A stretch of 64,000 bases of DNA from Chryseobacterium caseinilyticum (GCF_014837145.1 NZ_JACYFS010000001.1:744001-808000); one strand, 5' to 3'. Shown: positions 52,472-62,455, counted from the first letter of the stretch. Program-made: numbers and translations. Notes: generated by a model from the letters alone, not told the origin.

Positions 52472-53500
52472 CTATTTCATCAGAAATCTGAATTTATCTT
52501 TATTTTTAAGCGCAATACCAGTTCCGCGAACGACCGCTCTTAAAGGATCTTCCGCAACAAACACCGGCAATTCCGTTTTTCTGTGAAGTCTTTCTGCTAA
52601 ACCATTCAGCAATGCGCCACCGCCTGCGAGAAAAATTCCTGTTTTGTAAATATCTGTTGCCAATTCCGGCGGTGTTATTGACAGGGTTTCAAGAATGGCA
52701 TCTTCAATTCTCATAATCGACTTATCCAGAGCTCTGAAAACTTCTTTATAACTCACCATAATTTCTTTAGGTTTACCCGTAATTAAATCCCGTCCCTGAA
52801 CTGCAATATCATCCAAATCGAAATCAAGTTCTTCCAGTGCAGAACCGATTTCAATCTTGATTCTTTCGGCTGTTCTCTCACCAATATTCAGGTTATGCTG
52901 CGTTCTGATAAAATATGAAATATCATTGGTAAAAACGTCTCCTGCAATCTTCAGCGACTTATCAACCACAATTCCGCCCAGTGCTATTACTGCAATTTCA
53001 GTAGTTCCGCCGCCAATATCCACAATCATATTTCCCTCAGGACTTTCAACATCAATCCCCGCTCCTATGGCTGCTGCCATTGGTTCGTAGATTAAAATAA
53101 CCTCTTTTGCATTTACTTTCTGAGCGGAATCCCGCACTGCCCTTTTTTCAACTTCAGTAATTCCCGACGGAATACAGATTACAATTCTAAGTGCCGGCTG
53201 TATCAGTTTACCCTTGATCTGTGTGATCTGCTTGATAAATTCTTTTATCATGTGTTCAGATGCATGAAAGTCTGCAATAACACCGTCTTTCAGCGGTCTG
53301 ATTACTTTAATATCTTCGTGCGTTTTACCCTGCATCAGTTTTGCCTGAGTTCCTACCGCAATTGCCTTCCCTGTTAAACGGTCAATCGCTACTATAGAAG
53401 GCTCATCAATGACAATTTTATTATTGTGAATTATCAGTGTGTTGGCCGTTCCCAAGTCGATCGCAATCTCTTCCGTAAACATATCAAATATCCCCATCAA
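52472..53500 (-). CDS. mreB: Rod shape-determining protein MreB
   Basis: A 342-residue bacterial actin that guides lateral cell-wall synthesis. Seen: phosphate-1 loop IDLGTANTLI, KDGVIADF, phosphate-2 DIGGGTTEIAVI, and adenosine motif AGGGALLNGL. Length fits. Downstream, where mreC would be expected, is a 570-base gap and then an unrelated lipoprotein gene; no mreC, mreD, pbp2 or rodA is present. It may be a second mreB copy or a scattered locus. Confidence 0.9.
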   Translation of the reverse strand: MMGIFDMFTEEIAIDLGTANTLIIHNNKIVIDEPSIVAIDRLTGKAIAVGTQAKLMQGKTHEDIKVIRPLKDGVIADFHASEHMIKEFIKQITQIKGKLIQPALRIVICIPSGITEVEKRAVRDSAQKVNAKEVILIYEPMAAAIGAGIDVESPEGNMIVDIGGGTTEIAVIALGGIVVDKSLKIAGDVFTNDISYFIRTQHNLNIGERTAERIKIEIGSALEELDFDLDDIAVQGRDLITGKPKEIMVSYKEVFRALDKSIMRIEDAILETLSITPPELATDIYKTGIFLAGGGALLNGLAERLHRKTELPVFVAEDPLRAVVRGTGIALKNKDKFRFLMK

Positions 53501-53771
53501 TCATTATTTATAATCGATAAATGTACGGCTAAAACTTTTATTAAATATCCAAAACCACTTGATCTGGCTGTTAAACATAAGTTAAAATAAAACTTTTATT
53601 ATGACAGTTCTCATTACAAAGACTGCAGAAATTTTATTTTTAAATACTATTTCATTATTAAATTGAAAAATAGCTTGAATTTCGGAATGCTGATTGCAGT
53701 ATTTAGGGGAGATTCTCTTCTGTTTTGAATCTTTTTTTCATAAATTAGACAAACTCCAAATTTCTCCACTC

Positions 53772-54422
53772 ATGAAAGCATTAGTTATCGGTGCAACAGG
53801 CGCCACAGGCAAAGATCTTGTACAGCAACTTCTGAATGATCCTGATTACACGGCTGTCGATATTTTCGTCAGAAAACCTTTGGGAATATTTAATGATAAA
53901 CTGACAGTTCATGTGGTAGATTTTAATAAGCCGGATCAGTGGAAAAATCTTGTAAAAGGTGATGTTGCTTTTTCGTGCCTTGGTACAACCCTGAAAGATG
54001 CCGGAAGTAAGGATGCGCAATGGAAAGTAGACTACGACTATCAGTATCAGTTTGCCAAATCTGCAAGAGAAAATAATGTGGAAGATTTTGTTTTGGTCTC
54101 GGCTTACGGCGCGGATGCAAAGTCAAAAATTTTCTATTCACGTATGAAAGGCGAACTTGAAAATGCAGTCAGAGAGCTTCATTTCAACAAGATTACCATT
54201 TTTAAGCCCGGAATGCTTGAACGGAAAGATTCTGAGAGAAACGGCGAAGTTTTAGGTGGACGAATCATTAAATTTGCCAATAAAATCGGACTTCTGGAAA
54301 GTCATAAACCATTACCGACACAGATTCTGGCCAAAGCGATGATCAATTCAGCAAAAATAAAAAGCAGCGGATATTCCAGCATCAAACTCGGAAATATTTT
54401 TGCATTTGCAGATAAAGCATAA
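53772..54422 (+). CDS. NAD(P)-binding atypical short-chain dehydrogenase
   Basis: A 216-residue Rossmann protein of the NAD(P)H-binding family (HTATIP2/YwnB-like). ATG 53772 gives MKALVIGATGATGKDLVQQL, with the dinucleotide motif GATGATG. Later marks: SCLGTTLKDAGSKD, VSAYGADAKSKIFYSRMKGELE, which holds the Tyr-x-x-x-Lys-like site. Likely a reductase with unknown substrate. It ends at a shared terminator. Confidence 0.75.
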   Translation: MKALVIGATGATGKDLVQQLLNDPDYTAVDIFVRKPLGIFNDKLTVHVVDFNKPDQWKNLVKGDVAFSCLGTTLKDAGSKDAQWKVDYDYQYQFAKSARENNVEDFVLVSAYGADAKSKIFYSRMKGELENAVRELHFNKITIFKPGMLERKDSERNGEVLGGRIIKFANKIGLLESHKPLPTQILAKAMINSAKIKSSGYSSIKLGNIFAFADKA

Positions 54423-54441
54423 GCTGGAATTATATTAAAAG

Positions 54442-54470
54442 AAAATGCCGAAGATAGTCTCCGGCATTTT
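54442..54470. terminator. Bidirectional terminator
   Basis: Stem AAAATGCCG/CGGCATTTT with an 11-base loop, between convergent genes ending at 54422 and 54480. Confidence 0.8.
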
Positions 54471-54479
54471 TAATTTCAC

Positions 54480-57317
54480 CTAAAATTCAAATTCTCCAAT
54501 CAGAATTTTGCTGTCGCTTTCAGGTTTGTTGTCTTTCTGATTCTGGAAAACAGCGATTTTTCTTTCCTGTCTGCCGTCTGAGTAATACAGATAAACTTCA
54601 GCCATAATTGTGGTTGGCCCCGAGAGAATATTCTGTCTCTCACCAAAGAAATTGGTTTTGATTTTATATTTTCCTTTAATTGCCTTCTTGAGCAAAAACT
54701 GTTCAGGACCGAAGCCCTGTGTAAAATCATTGCTCAGTCTGCCACCAATCTGAGTAGATTTATGAGAATACGAGCAGTCCTCTCCTTTCGGATCTGTTAC
54801 CCAAAGATCGATGTCGGTGTTGTCTTTATTCCAGTTGATGACCACGCGGATATCTACAGGCAAATCAGCTTTTAGACGGTCATCAATTTTACTTCCGTCC
54901 ACATTTTTATTCTGCTTGAGGATGTTGTTGATTTCCATAATTAAAATTTCCTCAATACCGTTGTCACGACTGGCAATTTCATCTGTAAACTCCTGATATA
55001 ATATTGATTTATAAATATTTAAAGCTTCCTGTGGTCGTTTGTTGTCAACCAATGCCAAAGCGTAATCTCTGTGACTTTGAGCATCGAAAGGTCTCCACTC
55101 CAGAATTTTTTGGGTGATCCAAAGTTCTTTGTCATAATGGCCACGCTGTTTCAGCAGATATGAAATGGTTTTGTACAGTTCTTCATTTTCAAGATCGAGT
55201 TCTGCGAGTGTGCTTAAAACTTTTAAAGCCAATACTTTATCTCCTTTTTTAAACAGTAATTTTGAAATATCGAAGTAGTAAGTTACCTGTTTTTCGTGTT
55301 TTGATCTGTTCTCAAGATATTTTTGATAGATGACTTCGGCAGACTGCAGATTTTGGAAATCTTTCATGTATTCTGCGGTGCTTTCTACATCGACTAGAGT
55401 GATTTTTCCTTTTGGCTGGGATTCTCTTTCTTCCATTTTAGCAGAAGAAACTTCCATAGACTGCACTCTCATTGCTGACGAGGTTTGAACGTCACGACTG
55501 CGAGAAGGAGATTCTGGCTCCGCATAGACAGCGTTATCTGCAATTTTAGGATATTCTTTTTTCTCGACTGGTTTAAAATCCGTATTCCACCATGTTTTTA
55601 ATTCTCTTGTTTTGTCGAACGCTTTAGATAAAAGATTTCTTCTCTTTTCTAAAATTCTTCCTTTATTTTGAGAAACGATCTTTTGGTATTCCGCTTTCAA
55701 TTCTTGTGGAGGCGTGATTTTATAACGGACGTAATCATTGATGTCATCCAAAACAATCAAGCTGGTATTTTTGCTTACGACACCAAATTGTTCACTGATA
55801 TTTTTAATTTCCTCTCTATTTTTGGATGGGTTTACTTCCAGTTCATCAATTTTTCTCTGAGCCCAGAATTGTGCAATCTGCCAGTTTTCCGTTGATGAAG
55901 CATTGGAAAAATCTACAGGAACTTCAAATTTTTCACTTCCGTTTGAAAAGACCGCGGTCAGTTTTCCCAGATTTCCTGAAGTGATTCCAAAAATATTGAC
56001 CGGCTCATTGACCACAGAACCAATGTTCGGAAAAACTTCCTTAATATTTGGATTTTCTTTAAAACCTAAAAAACGGACAGGTAATTTTCTAAAATTCTTT
56101 AAAGCCGTCTGGGTATCGGTTTCATTTAAATTAATAAAATTTCCGCCGGATTGGTTAGCGAGCATTTTCAACAGATTAAAATCTGAGGTTGGCGTACTCG
56201 TGATGCTGTTTAAAGGTTTTTTAAATTTAATATTTACATCTCCAAAATTTGAAATACCATCTGAAAATAAGAGATACTCTTCTACCCCATTTATTTCTTT
56301 CAGAGCTCCGAAATCAGTGCCGCCATCGTATTTAAGGTTTAAAATTTTCGTTTTTAAATCTGTCCAATTTCCCTGTGAAACAGTATATTCCTCTGCTTTG
56401 TCTAAAGTATTGTTTAAAGTAACCAAAGAAACTGAAACATTTTTGTTGTCGGTGAAATATGCATTTAAAAAATCCAGTTCCATGTCACGGTTTCTTTTTG
56501 ATCCGCTGTAGGAATTATCCCAGATAATGGCTATTTTCTGAGATTTTGCTTTCTCTTTTTGGGGAAAATCTACGTTGACGTTAGCCGCAAAATAAGACTG
56601 ATCGCCCGACGCCTTCTGCAAAAGAACATTGGAAGTATGATTGGTTTTAGGAATGTTAACTTTTAAACTTTCATTCGGTGTAAAATTCTCTTTTGAAATG
56701 GCTGCAATCCATTGATTTCCCTGTTTTTGAAAGGACAGACTTCCATCCGGATTTTCGATGATTTTTGGCGTTGAAGCTCCATCATTGATCCAGACTTTCA
56801 TTTCAAATTTAGGAATGCTGACTGCGTTCGCAAAACTCATAAAATACTGATATTCAGAAGCTGTATTTTTCAATTCCTGATGATACGTAATCTGAATGGT
56901 ACGGCTTCCCTTTTGAGGTAACGGATAAATTCTTGTTCTGAAGTTATTTCCCTGAACTTTCTCGATAATTCCGGGATCAACATTTCGTTTTTCAATACTT
57001 TCGAAAACCTCTTTCGCCCGTTCTTTAGGCACAGGAACGGCATTTCTGAGCTTTCCGTTGATGTCCAGCGCGTAACCGCTTACACTCACACCATCGGGAA
57101 GTGGAAAAGTGAGCGTTCCTTCCAGAAGTCTGTTGCTGGGATTGTAAAAAGTGTAGGTTGCCGTTGTAGTGGCAAGATTTCCTAAGATTTTTGTCTCAAA
57201 TTTTGCATCCTGAAGAATTACGGGATGCTTTTTTTCACCTGAAACCTCTAAGGTAGGAATCTGCGCAAACGCAGCTGTGAAAGCAAGCGTTGCCATTAAA
57301 CTGATAACTTTTTTCAT
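54480..57317 (-). CDS. VIT-vWA-TPR-DUF2135-like exported protein
   Basis: A 945-residue protein with signal peptide (MKKVISLMATLAFTAAFAQ). A VIT domain at about 25-150 (LLEGTLTFPLPDGVSVSGY, ERAKEVFESIEKRNVDPG), vWA at about 260-420 with the MIDAS motif DNSYS (267-271) and LFSDGISNFG, a linker with a low-complexity part near 590-640, TPR-like helices at about 650-800, and a C-terminal beta domain like DUF2135 with VVINWNKDNTDIDLWVTDP at about 855-873. The layout resembles inter-alpha-trypsin inhibitor heavy chains. It is upstream of no enzyme, but lies downstream of a trypsin-like protease gene in the same direction. Confidence 0.8.
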   Translation of the reverse strand: MKKVISLMATLAFTAAFAQIPTLEVSGEKKHPVILQDAKFETKILGNLATTTATYTFYNPSNRLLEGTLTFPLPDGVSVSGYALDINGKLRNAVPVPKERAKEVFESIEKRNVDPGIIEKVQGNNFRTRIYPLPQKGSRTIQITYHQELKNTASEYQYFMSFANAVSIPKFEMKVWINDGASTPKIIENPDGSLSFQKQGNQWIAAISKENFTPNESLKVNIPKTNHTSNVLLQKASGDQSYFAANVNVDFPQKEKAKSQKIAIIWDNSYSGSKRNRDMELDFLNAYFTDNKNVSVSLVTLNNTLDKAEEYTVSQGNWTDLKTKILNLKYDGGTDFGALKEINGVEEYLLFSDGISNFGDVNIKFKKPLNSITSTPTSDFNLLKMLANQSGGNFINLNETDTQTALKNFRKLPVRFLGFKENPNIKEVFPNIGSVVNEPVNIFGITSGNLGKLTAVFSNGSEKFEVPVDFSNASSTENWQIAQFWAQRKIDELEVNPSKNREEIKNISEQFGVVSKNTSLIVLDDINDYVRYKITPPQELKAEYQKIVSQNKGRILEKRRNLLSKAFDKTRELKTWWNTDFKPVEKKEYPKIADNAVYAEPESPSRSRDVQTSSAMRVQSMEVSSAKMEERESQPKGKITLVDVESTAEYMKDFQNLQSAEVIYQKYLENRSKHEKQVTYYFDISKLLFKKGDKVLALKVLSTLAELDLENEELYKTISYLLKQRGHYDKELWITQKILEWRPFDAQSHRDYALALVDNKRPQEALNIYKSILYQEFTDEIASRDNGIEEILIMEINNILKQNKNVDGSKIDDRLKADLPVDIRVVINWNKDNTDIDLWVTDPKGEDCSYSHKSTQIGGRLSNDFTQGFGPEQFLLKKAIKGKYKIKTNFFGERQNILSGPTTIMAEVYLYYSDGRQERKIAVFQNQKDNKPESDSKILIGEFEF

Positions 57318-57411
57318 ATTTGGTTTTTATAATTTAAACTAATTCAAATTTTAGTTTTTATTTAAAATTTGTGAACTGTGAATTGTGATTTTTTTTGATG
57401 AAAACTGTAAA

Positions 57412-57936
57412 CTATCTTTTTGTTTTTTTCGGTGATTTCTCAGCAGGTTTTTTGGAGGAATTCTGTACATCTGCGGCGGCTTTTCCCGCTGTTTCCACTG
57501 ATGCATCTTCTTCCATAACGGCAGCTTCCGGCATCGGCTCATCATAGTCAATTTTTTCCGCTGGCGTGAGCTCGAGAGTATCTTTTTTCAGAACATACGT
57601 GTAGTTTCCTGTAAGACTTTTGGGTTCTTTACAATCCCCTGCCATATCTGCTGCACCCGCGGAAAATTCAACTGTATTTGGTTCAAAAACGCTGTAACGG
57701 CCGTCCATGTGGAAACAGGAATTTCCTGTGTCAAATTTTTCATTGTCGAATTGCAGAAAATGAAATTTGCTCTGTTCAGAAGGCAGATTAATCTTTTTCG
57801 CTTTTTTAAGCACGGCTTTTCCATCGGCTGAGATTGACTCAATTTTCCAGGTTGTTTTCTGGAAGACATTGGTTTGGGCACTGAGCTGTACTGTAAGTGC
57901 GAAGGCTGCGAGTGTAATGGTTTTTTTTAAATTCAT
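57412..57936 (-). CDS. Small secreted META/lipocalin-like protein
   Basis: A 174-residue protein with signal peptide (MNLKKTITLAAFALTVQLSA). The middle reads as a beta-rich fold like META or lipocalin-type domains (TTWKIESISADGKAV, FDTGNSCFHMDGRYSVF, GNYTYVLKKDTLELTP) with two Cys that could pair. The end is acidic, then Lys/Ser-rich (KKPAEKSPKKTKR). It lies 94 bases before the VIT gene and 20 bases after the protease gene, on the same strand. Confidence 0.55.
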   Translation of the reverse strand: MNLKKTITLAAFALTVQLSAQTNVFQKTTWKIESISADGKAVLKKAKKINLPSEQSKFHFLQFDNEKFDTGNSCFHMDGRYSVFEPNTVEFSAGAADMAGDCKEPKSLTGNYTYVLKKDTLELTPAEKIDYDEPMPEAAVMEEDASVETAGKAAADVQNSSKKPAEKSPKKTKR

Positions 57937-57956
57937 AGTGATTTGGTATTTTAATT

Positions 57957-59306
57957 TTATTTATCTGGAACTACTGAAGCTGTTCCAACTGCTGAAAAAG
58001 GAAATGAAGACCGGATCTGTTTAGACACAATTCCAAAGTTATAACCCTGAATCTGTTCTACTCCACTGAAATTTACCGCAATCAGCTGTCCGCAGTTATT
58101 GAAAACCGGAGCGCCACTTGCACCGTGAGTAGAAGTTACACTGTACTGTATTTTCGTTCCGTCAGATTCTTTACTGATCTGGCCGTTGTACAGCTGAACT
58201 TTTACACCAGAATTGGTCATGGCTAAATCCTCGCCTAAAGGATAACCAATCATAACAGCTTTTTCACCCGGTTTCAAGGCTTTATCATCTGTGACAGAAT
58301 TTTCAAGACTGACGGTATTTACAACTGTATTGGGAGTCTGTTTATTTGAAAGCTGCAGTATGCCGAGGTCTACGCCTTCTTCGTCTGCAATTTTTTCAAC
58401 CGTGCAGGGCAGCCATTCATCGGAAGAATCGTGAAGTGCCACGGCGATGTCCACAGTTTTCATGTACACCTGAATTTCATCCGGAGAAACATAGTCTTTT
58501 TGAGGAATTGAAGCGGCAATGTCTACTGAAGTTTCTACGCTGTCAGCTGGTGCAGAGTCTGTAGATGTTACAAAATCTTCACCCGAATTCCCTTCTGAAC
58601 CCTCGTCATAATCTCCGCCATCGCCCTCTTCATAATATTCTGAAGAAGCATTTCCCCAGTTGGAGGCAATGAAGGTTTCATATCCTTCTTCAGAAATATC
58701 AGTTGTTAAAATTGAAGCGATTTTCAGTTTGAAATTGTTGGTGTTGGTAAGAATTCTTTCTTTATTTTCGGCTGTGTTCCATGGTTGTAAAACGTGACTG
58801 TTGGAAATCATATTTCCATTTTTGTCAACGAAAAAAGCCGTTCCGTAAAGTGTTTCCTCGGTAGCTTCAGGAACGCTGAGCTGAATTTCTTTGCCCTTGA
58901 TTCTTGCGAAGTAGCCGTAACGGTGTTTCACCATCACCACAGCATCTTTGTAGGCATCGTAAATTTTGGTATCGGTGTCGAGACAGGCGTTTTCCACAAT
59001 GGGTTCTGCCGTCTGACTTTCTTTGTAAAATTTATATCCGAACCAGGAAATTCCGCTAAGAAGAATAATCCCGCCGAGGCTGAAAAAAGCAATTTTGTAT
59101 GGATTTTTCTTCTTATTTTCTACCGGAATGGTTTGTTGAGAAGACACTTTACTTTCTACAACATCATCGCTAGGTTCTTCTGAATTTCCGTTCTGAATTT
59201 GGTTTTCTGACTCGAATGATTCTGAAAACTCATTGTTTTGCGAATTATTTTCAGGCTGTCTGTTTTCCTTAAAATCCTCACCGGATTCGTGATGGTCGTT
59301 ATTCAT
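57957..59306 (-). CDS. Membrane-anchored trypsin-like serine protease
   Basis: A 449-residue S1-type protease. The N-terminal 68 residues are Asn/Glu/Ser-rich and cytoplasmic, one transmembrane helix spans 71-91, and the protease domain follows, placed in the periplasm. The triad is visible: H171 in ISNSHVLQPW, D313 in GVDLGILQLS, and S397 in GASGAPVF. An acidic Gly/Glu/Asp/Ser insert lies at 217-263 between His and Asp. PDZ is absent, unlike DegP. It heads the unit with the small secreted protein and the VIT protein. Confidence 0.8.
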   Translation of the reverse strand: MNNDHHESGEDFKENRQPENNSQNNEFSESFESENQIQNGNSEEPSDDVVESKVSSQQTIPVENKKKNPYKIAFFSLGGIILLSGISWFGYKFYKESQTAEPIVENACLDTDTKIYDAYKDAVVMVKHRYGYFARIKGKEIQLSVPEATEETLYGTAFFVDKNGNMISNSHVLQPWNTAENKERILTNTNNFKLKIASILTTDISEEGYETFIASNWGNASSEYYEEGDGGDYDEGSEGNSGEDFVTSTDSAPADSVETSVDIAASIPQKDYVSPDEIQVYMKTVDIAVALHDSSDEWLPCTVEKIADEEGVDLGILQLSNKQTPNTVVNTVSLENSVTDDKALKPGEKAVMIGYPLGEDLAMTNSGVKVQLYNGQISKESDGTKIQYSVTSTHGASGAPVFNNCGQLIAVNFSGVEQIQGYNFGIVSKQIRSSFPFSAVGTASVVPDK

Positions 59307-59338
59307 TTGTGATTTTGATTTAATTTTAATTTAAAAAA

Positions 59339-59369
59339 AATGTTGACTCTAAAAAATAGAATCAACATT
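59339..59369 (-). terminator. Intrinsic terminator of the aminotransferase
   Basis: 13-bp stem AATGTTGATTCTA/TAGAGTCAACATT on the minus strand (one G-U) with a 5-base loop, followed by eight T. Confidence 0.8.
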
Positions 59370-59395
59370 GATAAATTTATAAATATTTTTTGAAT

Positions 59396-60649
59396 TTATT
59401 TCAAATTATTTAACGCTTTTTCAAGTTTAGGCATCATTGAAGAAATTTCTTCTGTTGCCAAACCTCCTACTGAAGCTCTGAACCAAGGCTCAGATTTTGC
59501 CTCACCAAAAGCAGAAAACGGCACTAAAGCAACACCAGCTTCATTGATTAAGTAGAAAACCAGATCTGAAGAATTTCCGATTACTGTTCCGTCAGGTTTT
59601 GTTTTACCGATATAATCTAGTTTAATAGTCAGATACAGAGCACCCATTGGTTCGATGGATTCTACTGCAAGACCCTTTCCTTTCAAATCCTGAATACCGG
59701 CGTGAAGTACCTTTAAGCTTGTCTCCAGTTTACCTTTGAAATCATCAATAAACGCATTCACATCTGCTGCATCTTCAAAATATTTAGCTGTTGCTTCCTG
59801 CTCAGGCTTTGGTGCCCATGCTCCAACGTGGGTAAGAAGCGCTTTCATTTTGTCAATAATGTGAGCCGGACCAAATCCCCAACCTACACGAACTCCCGTT
59901 GCAGCAAGACATTTTGAGATTCCTTCAATGTAAATTGTGTATTCTCTCATTTCAGGGAAAAGTGAAACCGGATCTACATGCTCAGCACCAAAAGTAAGAT
60001 TTGAATAGATCTGATCGTACATTAAGTACAAAGGTTTCTCGTCTTCACTTCTGTTTTTGTTTTCTTCTAAAATCAATTCACAGATTTCTGTCAGCTGCTC
60101 TCTTGTAAACATCGTTCCCGTAGGATTCAGAGGAGAACAAAGTGCAACCAGAACTGCACCAGACAAATGAGGTCTTAAGTCATCAGCTGTAGGAAGAAAA
60201 TTATTTTCCGGAGTTGTTTTTACTTCAATAGCATCTGCAGATGTAAGGTAAGCGTAATGATTGTTATTCCATGACGGTGTAGGGTAAACTACTTTGTCGC
60301 CTTCATCCACAATCGTTTTGTAAACAGCGTAGATCAATGGTCTTGAGCCTGCAGTAATCAGAATATCGTTGGCATCGTAATCAAGATTCCACCGGTTTTT
60401 AAGGTCGTTTGAAACCTGTTTTCGTAAAGATAAAAGTCCGTTTGCGGGCGGATAGTTGGTTAAATTATTCTGATATGCTTTTTGAATTTCCTCCTTTAAT
60501 TTTGCAGGAATCGGATAGATATTAGAATTTAAATCACCAATCGTAAGATTTGCAATCTCTGCTCCTTTTGCCTTTAAATCATTTACTTCATTACCGATTT
60601 TTACAATCTCAGAACCGATCAGGTTCGCCGCTAATTTTGAAACTTTCAC
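59396..60649 (-). CDS. PLP-dependent aminotransferase class I/II
   Basis: A 417-residue aspartate aminotransferase-like enzyme. Seen: LTIGDLNSNIYPIP, NYPPANGLLSLRKQVS, YPTPSWNNNHYAYL, CSPLNPTGTMF, the PLP Asp-x-x-Tyr in MYDQIYSNL, the Schiff-base Lys in IEGISKCLAATGVRVGWG, and the terminal Arg in WFRASVGGLAT. It follows the phosphohexomutase gene with 63 bases between. Substrate is probably aspartate or an aromatic amino acid; not proven. Confidence 0.85.
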   Translation of the reverse strand: MKVSKLAANLIGSEIVKIGNEVNDLKAKGAEIANLTIGDLNSNIYPIPAKLKEEIQKAYQNNLTNYPPANGLLSLRKQVSNDLKNRWNLDYDANDILITAGSRPLIYAVYKTIVDEGDKVVYPTPSWNNNHYAYLTSADAIEVKTTPENNFLPTADDLRPHLSGAVLVALCSPLNPTGTMFTREQLTEICELILEENKNRSEDEKPLYLMYDQIYSNLTFGAEHVDPVSLFPEMREYTIYIEGISKCLAATGVRVGWGFGPAHIIDKMKALLTHVGAWAPKPEQEATAKYFEDAADVNAFIDDFKGKLETSLKVLHAGIQDLKGKGLAVESIEPMGALYLTIKLDYIGKTKPDGTVIGNSSDLVFYLINEAGVALVPFSAFGEAKSEPWFRASVGGLATEEISSMMPKLEKALNNLK

Positions 60650-60711
60650 TTTACTTTTTATTTAAATTTATTTTAATATTGTTGACAGAATATTAAGTAT
60701 TAACATTCCAT

Positions 60712-62436
60712 TTAATCCAATTGCAAATCTTTTTTAATCTGCTGAATTTTTGCTTCCAGAGCCTGAATTTTCTCTTCGAACTCTTCTTTTGATGCCAAAG
60801 AATCTTTTACTGAAACATAGAATTTAATTTTCGGTTCCGTTCCTGAAGGTCTTACACAAACTTTCGTTCCGTCTTCTGTATAATAGATCAGAACGTTTGA
60901 TTTTGGAATATCGTTCATCGTTTTGGTTACATTTTCAGCAACAACAAAATTCGTCTGCTCTTTGAAATCCTTAACTTCTGCAACCGGCGATCCTGCCAAT
61001 GATTTTGGTGGATTTTCACGGAAATTCTTCATCATATTCTGAATTTCTTCTGCACCATCACGTCCTTTTTTTACAATGTTGATTAATCCCTCGTAGTACA
61101 GTCCAAGTTCCTGATAAATTTCGATAAGATACTCGTACATTGTTCTGCCATTGGCTTTGCACCACGCTGCGATCTCACACGCCAAAACGATACTTCCACA
61201 AGAATCTTTATCACGAACGAAATCTCCGGTCATAAATCCGAAACTTTCTTCGCCGCCGCAGATGAATTTTTCTTTTCCTTCAAAATCACGGATCATTTTC
61301 CCGATCCATTTGAATCCGGTCAATCCAACTTTGCAGTCAACACCGAATCTCTGAGCGATATCAAAGAAAATATCAGACGTTACGATGGTAGAACCGATGA
61401 ATTCTTTTCCTGTAATTTTTTCCTGCTTTCTCCATTCATTTAAAATGTAGTAAGTCAGAATGGTGTTGCACTGATTTCCGTTAAGAAGCTGCATTTCGCC
61501 TTCAAGATTTCTCACTGCAATTCCCAGTCTGTCGCCGTCCGGATCTGTTCCAATCACGATATCTGCATTGGTAATTTTTGCAAGATCCATCGCCATTTCC
61601 AAAGCTGCAGGTTCTTCCGGATTCGGAGAAGCTACCGTCGGGAAATTTCCGCTTGGGATCATTTGCTCGGTTACCAAATCTATTTTTTTGAATCCTGCTT
61701 TTTCTAAAGCCTTTGGAACTGTAGTATAAGTTGTTCCGTGAATAGAAGTGAAAACGATATTCAGATTTCCTTTTTCAACATCCTGATAGGTTGAATTTTC
61801 AATACAGGCGTCGATGTAAACGTCGTCCTGCTCCTCGCCGATCCATTCAATTAGCTCATCATTTCCGTCAAATTTAATTTCTTCAAATTTTACAGAATAC
61901 ACTTCGTTGATAATGGCTTCGTCGTGTGGTGGAACGATTTGTGCACCGTCGTTCCAATAGACTTTATAACCGTTGTATTCTGGTGGGTTATGGGAAGCCG
62001 TAAGAACAATTCCTCCCGTACATTTTCTGTCACGAACGGTAAAAGACAATTCCGGTGTAGGTCTGTGGTCTTTGAAAAGCAAAACTTTTATTCCGTTTGC
62101 CGTCAATACATCAGCCACCAGTTTTCCGAATTCTTTTGAGTTGTGGCGTACATCATAAGCGATAGCTACACTAATTTCTTCATTTGGAAATTGCTTTAAC
62201 ATATAGTTCGCAAGTCCCTGTGTTGCCTGACCTAACGTGTATTTATTTAAACGGTTGGTTCCAACGCCCATCACGCCTCTCATTCCTCCTGTTCCGAATT
62301 CTAATTCACGGTAGAAAGAATCTTCTAAGTCAGGAGAATTGCTGTTGATTAAAGCCTGAACGGCGTCTTTTGTTTCCTGATCGAATGTGTCGCTAAGCCA
62401 AAGTTGTGCTTTTTCTAATGTGGATATTTCTGACAT
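60712..62436 (-). CDS. Phosphoglucomutase/phosphomannomutase (phospho-sugar mutase)
   Basis: A 574-residue alpha-D-phosphohexomutase moving phosphate between C1 and C6 of glucose or mannose. The active-site Ser is in TASHNPPEYNGYKVYW (about 144-159), the metal loop is GTDPDGDRLGIAV, sugar binding GGEESFGF, and phosphate binding RPSGTEPKIKFYV near the C-terminus. Length fits the longer phosphoglucomutase type (PgcA). It feeds glycogen or surface polysaccharide pathways. Confidence 0.9.
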   Translation of the reverse strand: MSEISTLEKAQLWLSDTFDQETKDAVQALINSNSPDLEDSFYRELEFGTGGMRGVMGVGTNRLNKYTLGQATQGLANYMLKQFPNEEISVAIAYDVRHNSKEFGKLVADVLTANGIKVLLFKDHRPTPELSFTVRDRKCTGGIVLTASHNPPEYNGYKVYWNDGAQIVPPHDEAIINEVYSVKFEEIKFDGNDELIEWIGEEQDDVYIDACIENSTYQDVEKGNLNIVFTSIHGTTYTTVPKALEKAGFKKIDLVTEQMIPSGNFPTVASPNPEEPAALEMAMDLAKITNADIVIGTDPDGDRLGIAVRNLEGEMQLLNGNQCNTILTYYILNEWRKQEKITGKEFIGSTIVTSDIFFDIAQRFGVDCKVGLTGFKWIGKMIRDFEGKEKFICGGEESFGFMTGDFVRDKDSCGSIVLACEIAAWCKANGRTMYEYLIEIYQELGLYYEGLINIVKKGRDGAEEIQNMMKNFRENPPKSLAGSPVAEVKDFKEQTNFVVAENVTKTMNDIPKSNVLIYYTEDGTKVCVRPSGTEPKIKFYVSVKDSLASKEEFEEKIQALEAKIQQIKKDLQLD

Positions 62437-62455
62437 ATTATATTTTTGTGTCTAT

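Noticed and set aside
55903..56511. 202-codon frame on the plus strand
   Set aside because: It is antisense to the well-supported VIT protein gene; rich in Phe, Ser and Lys as expected of a shadow frame.
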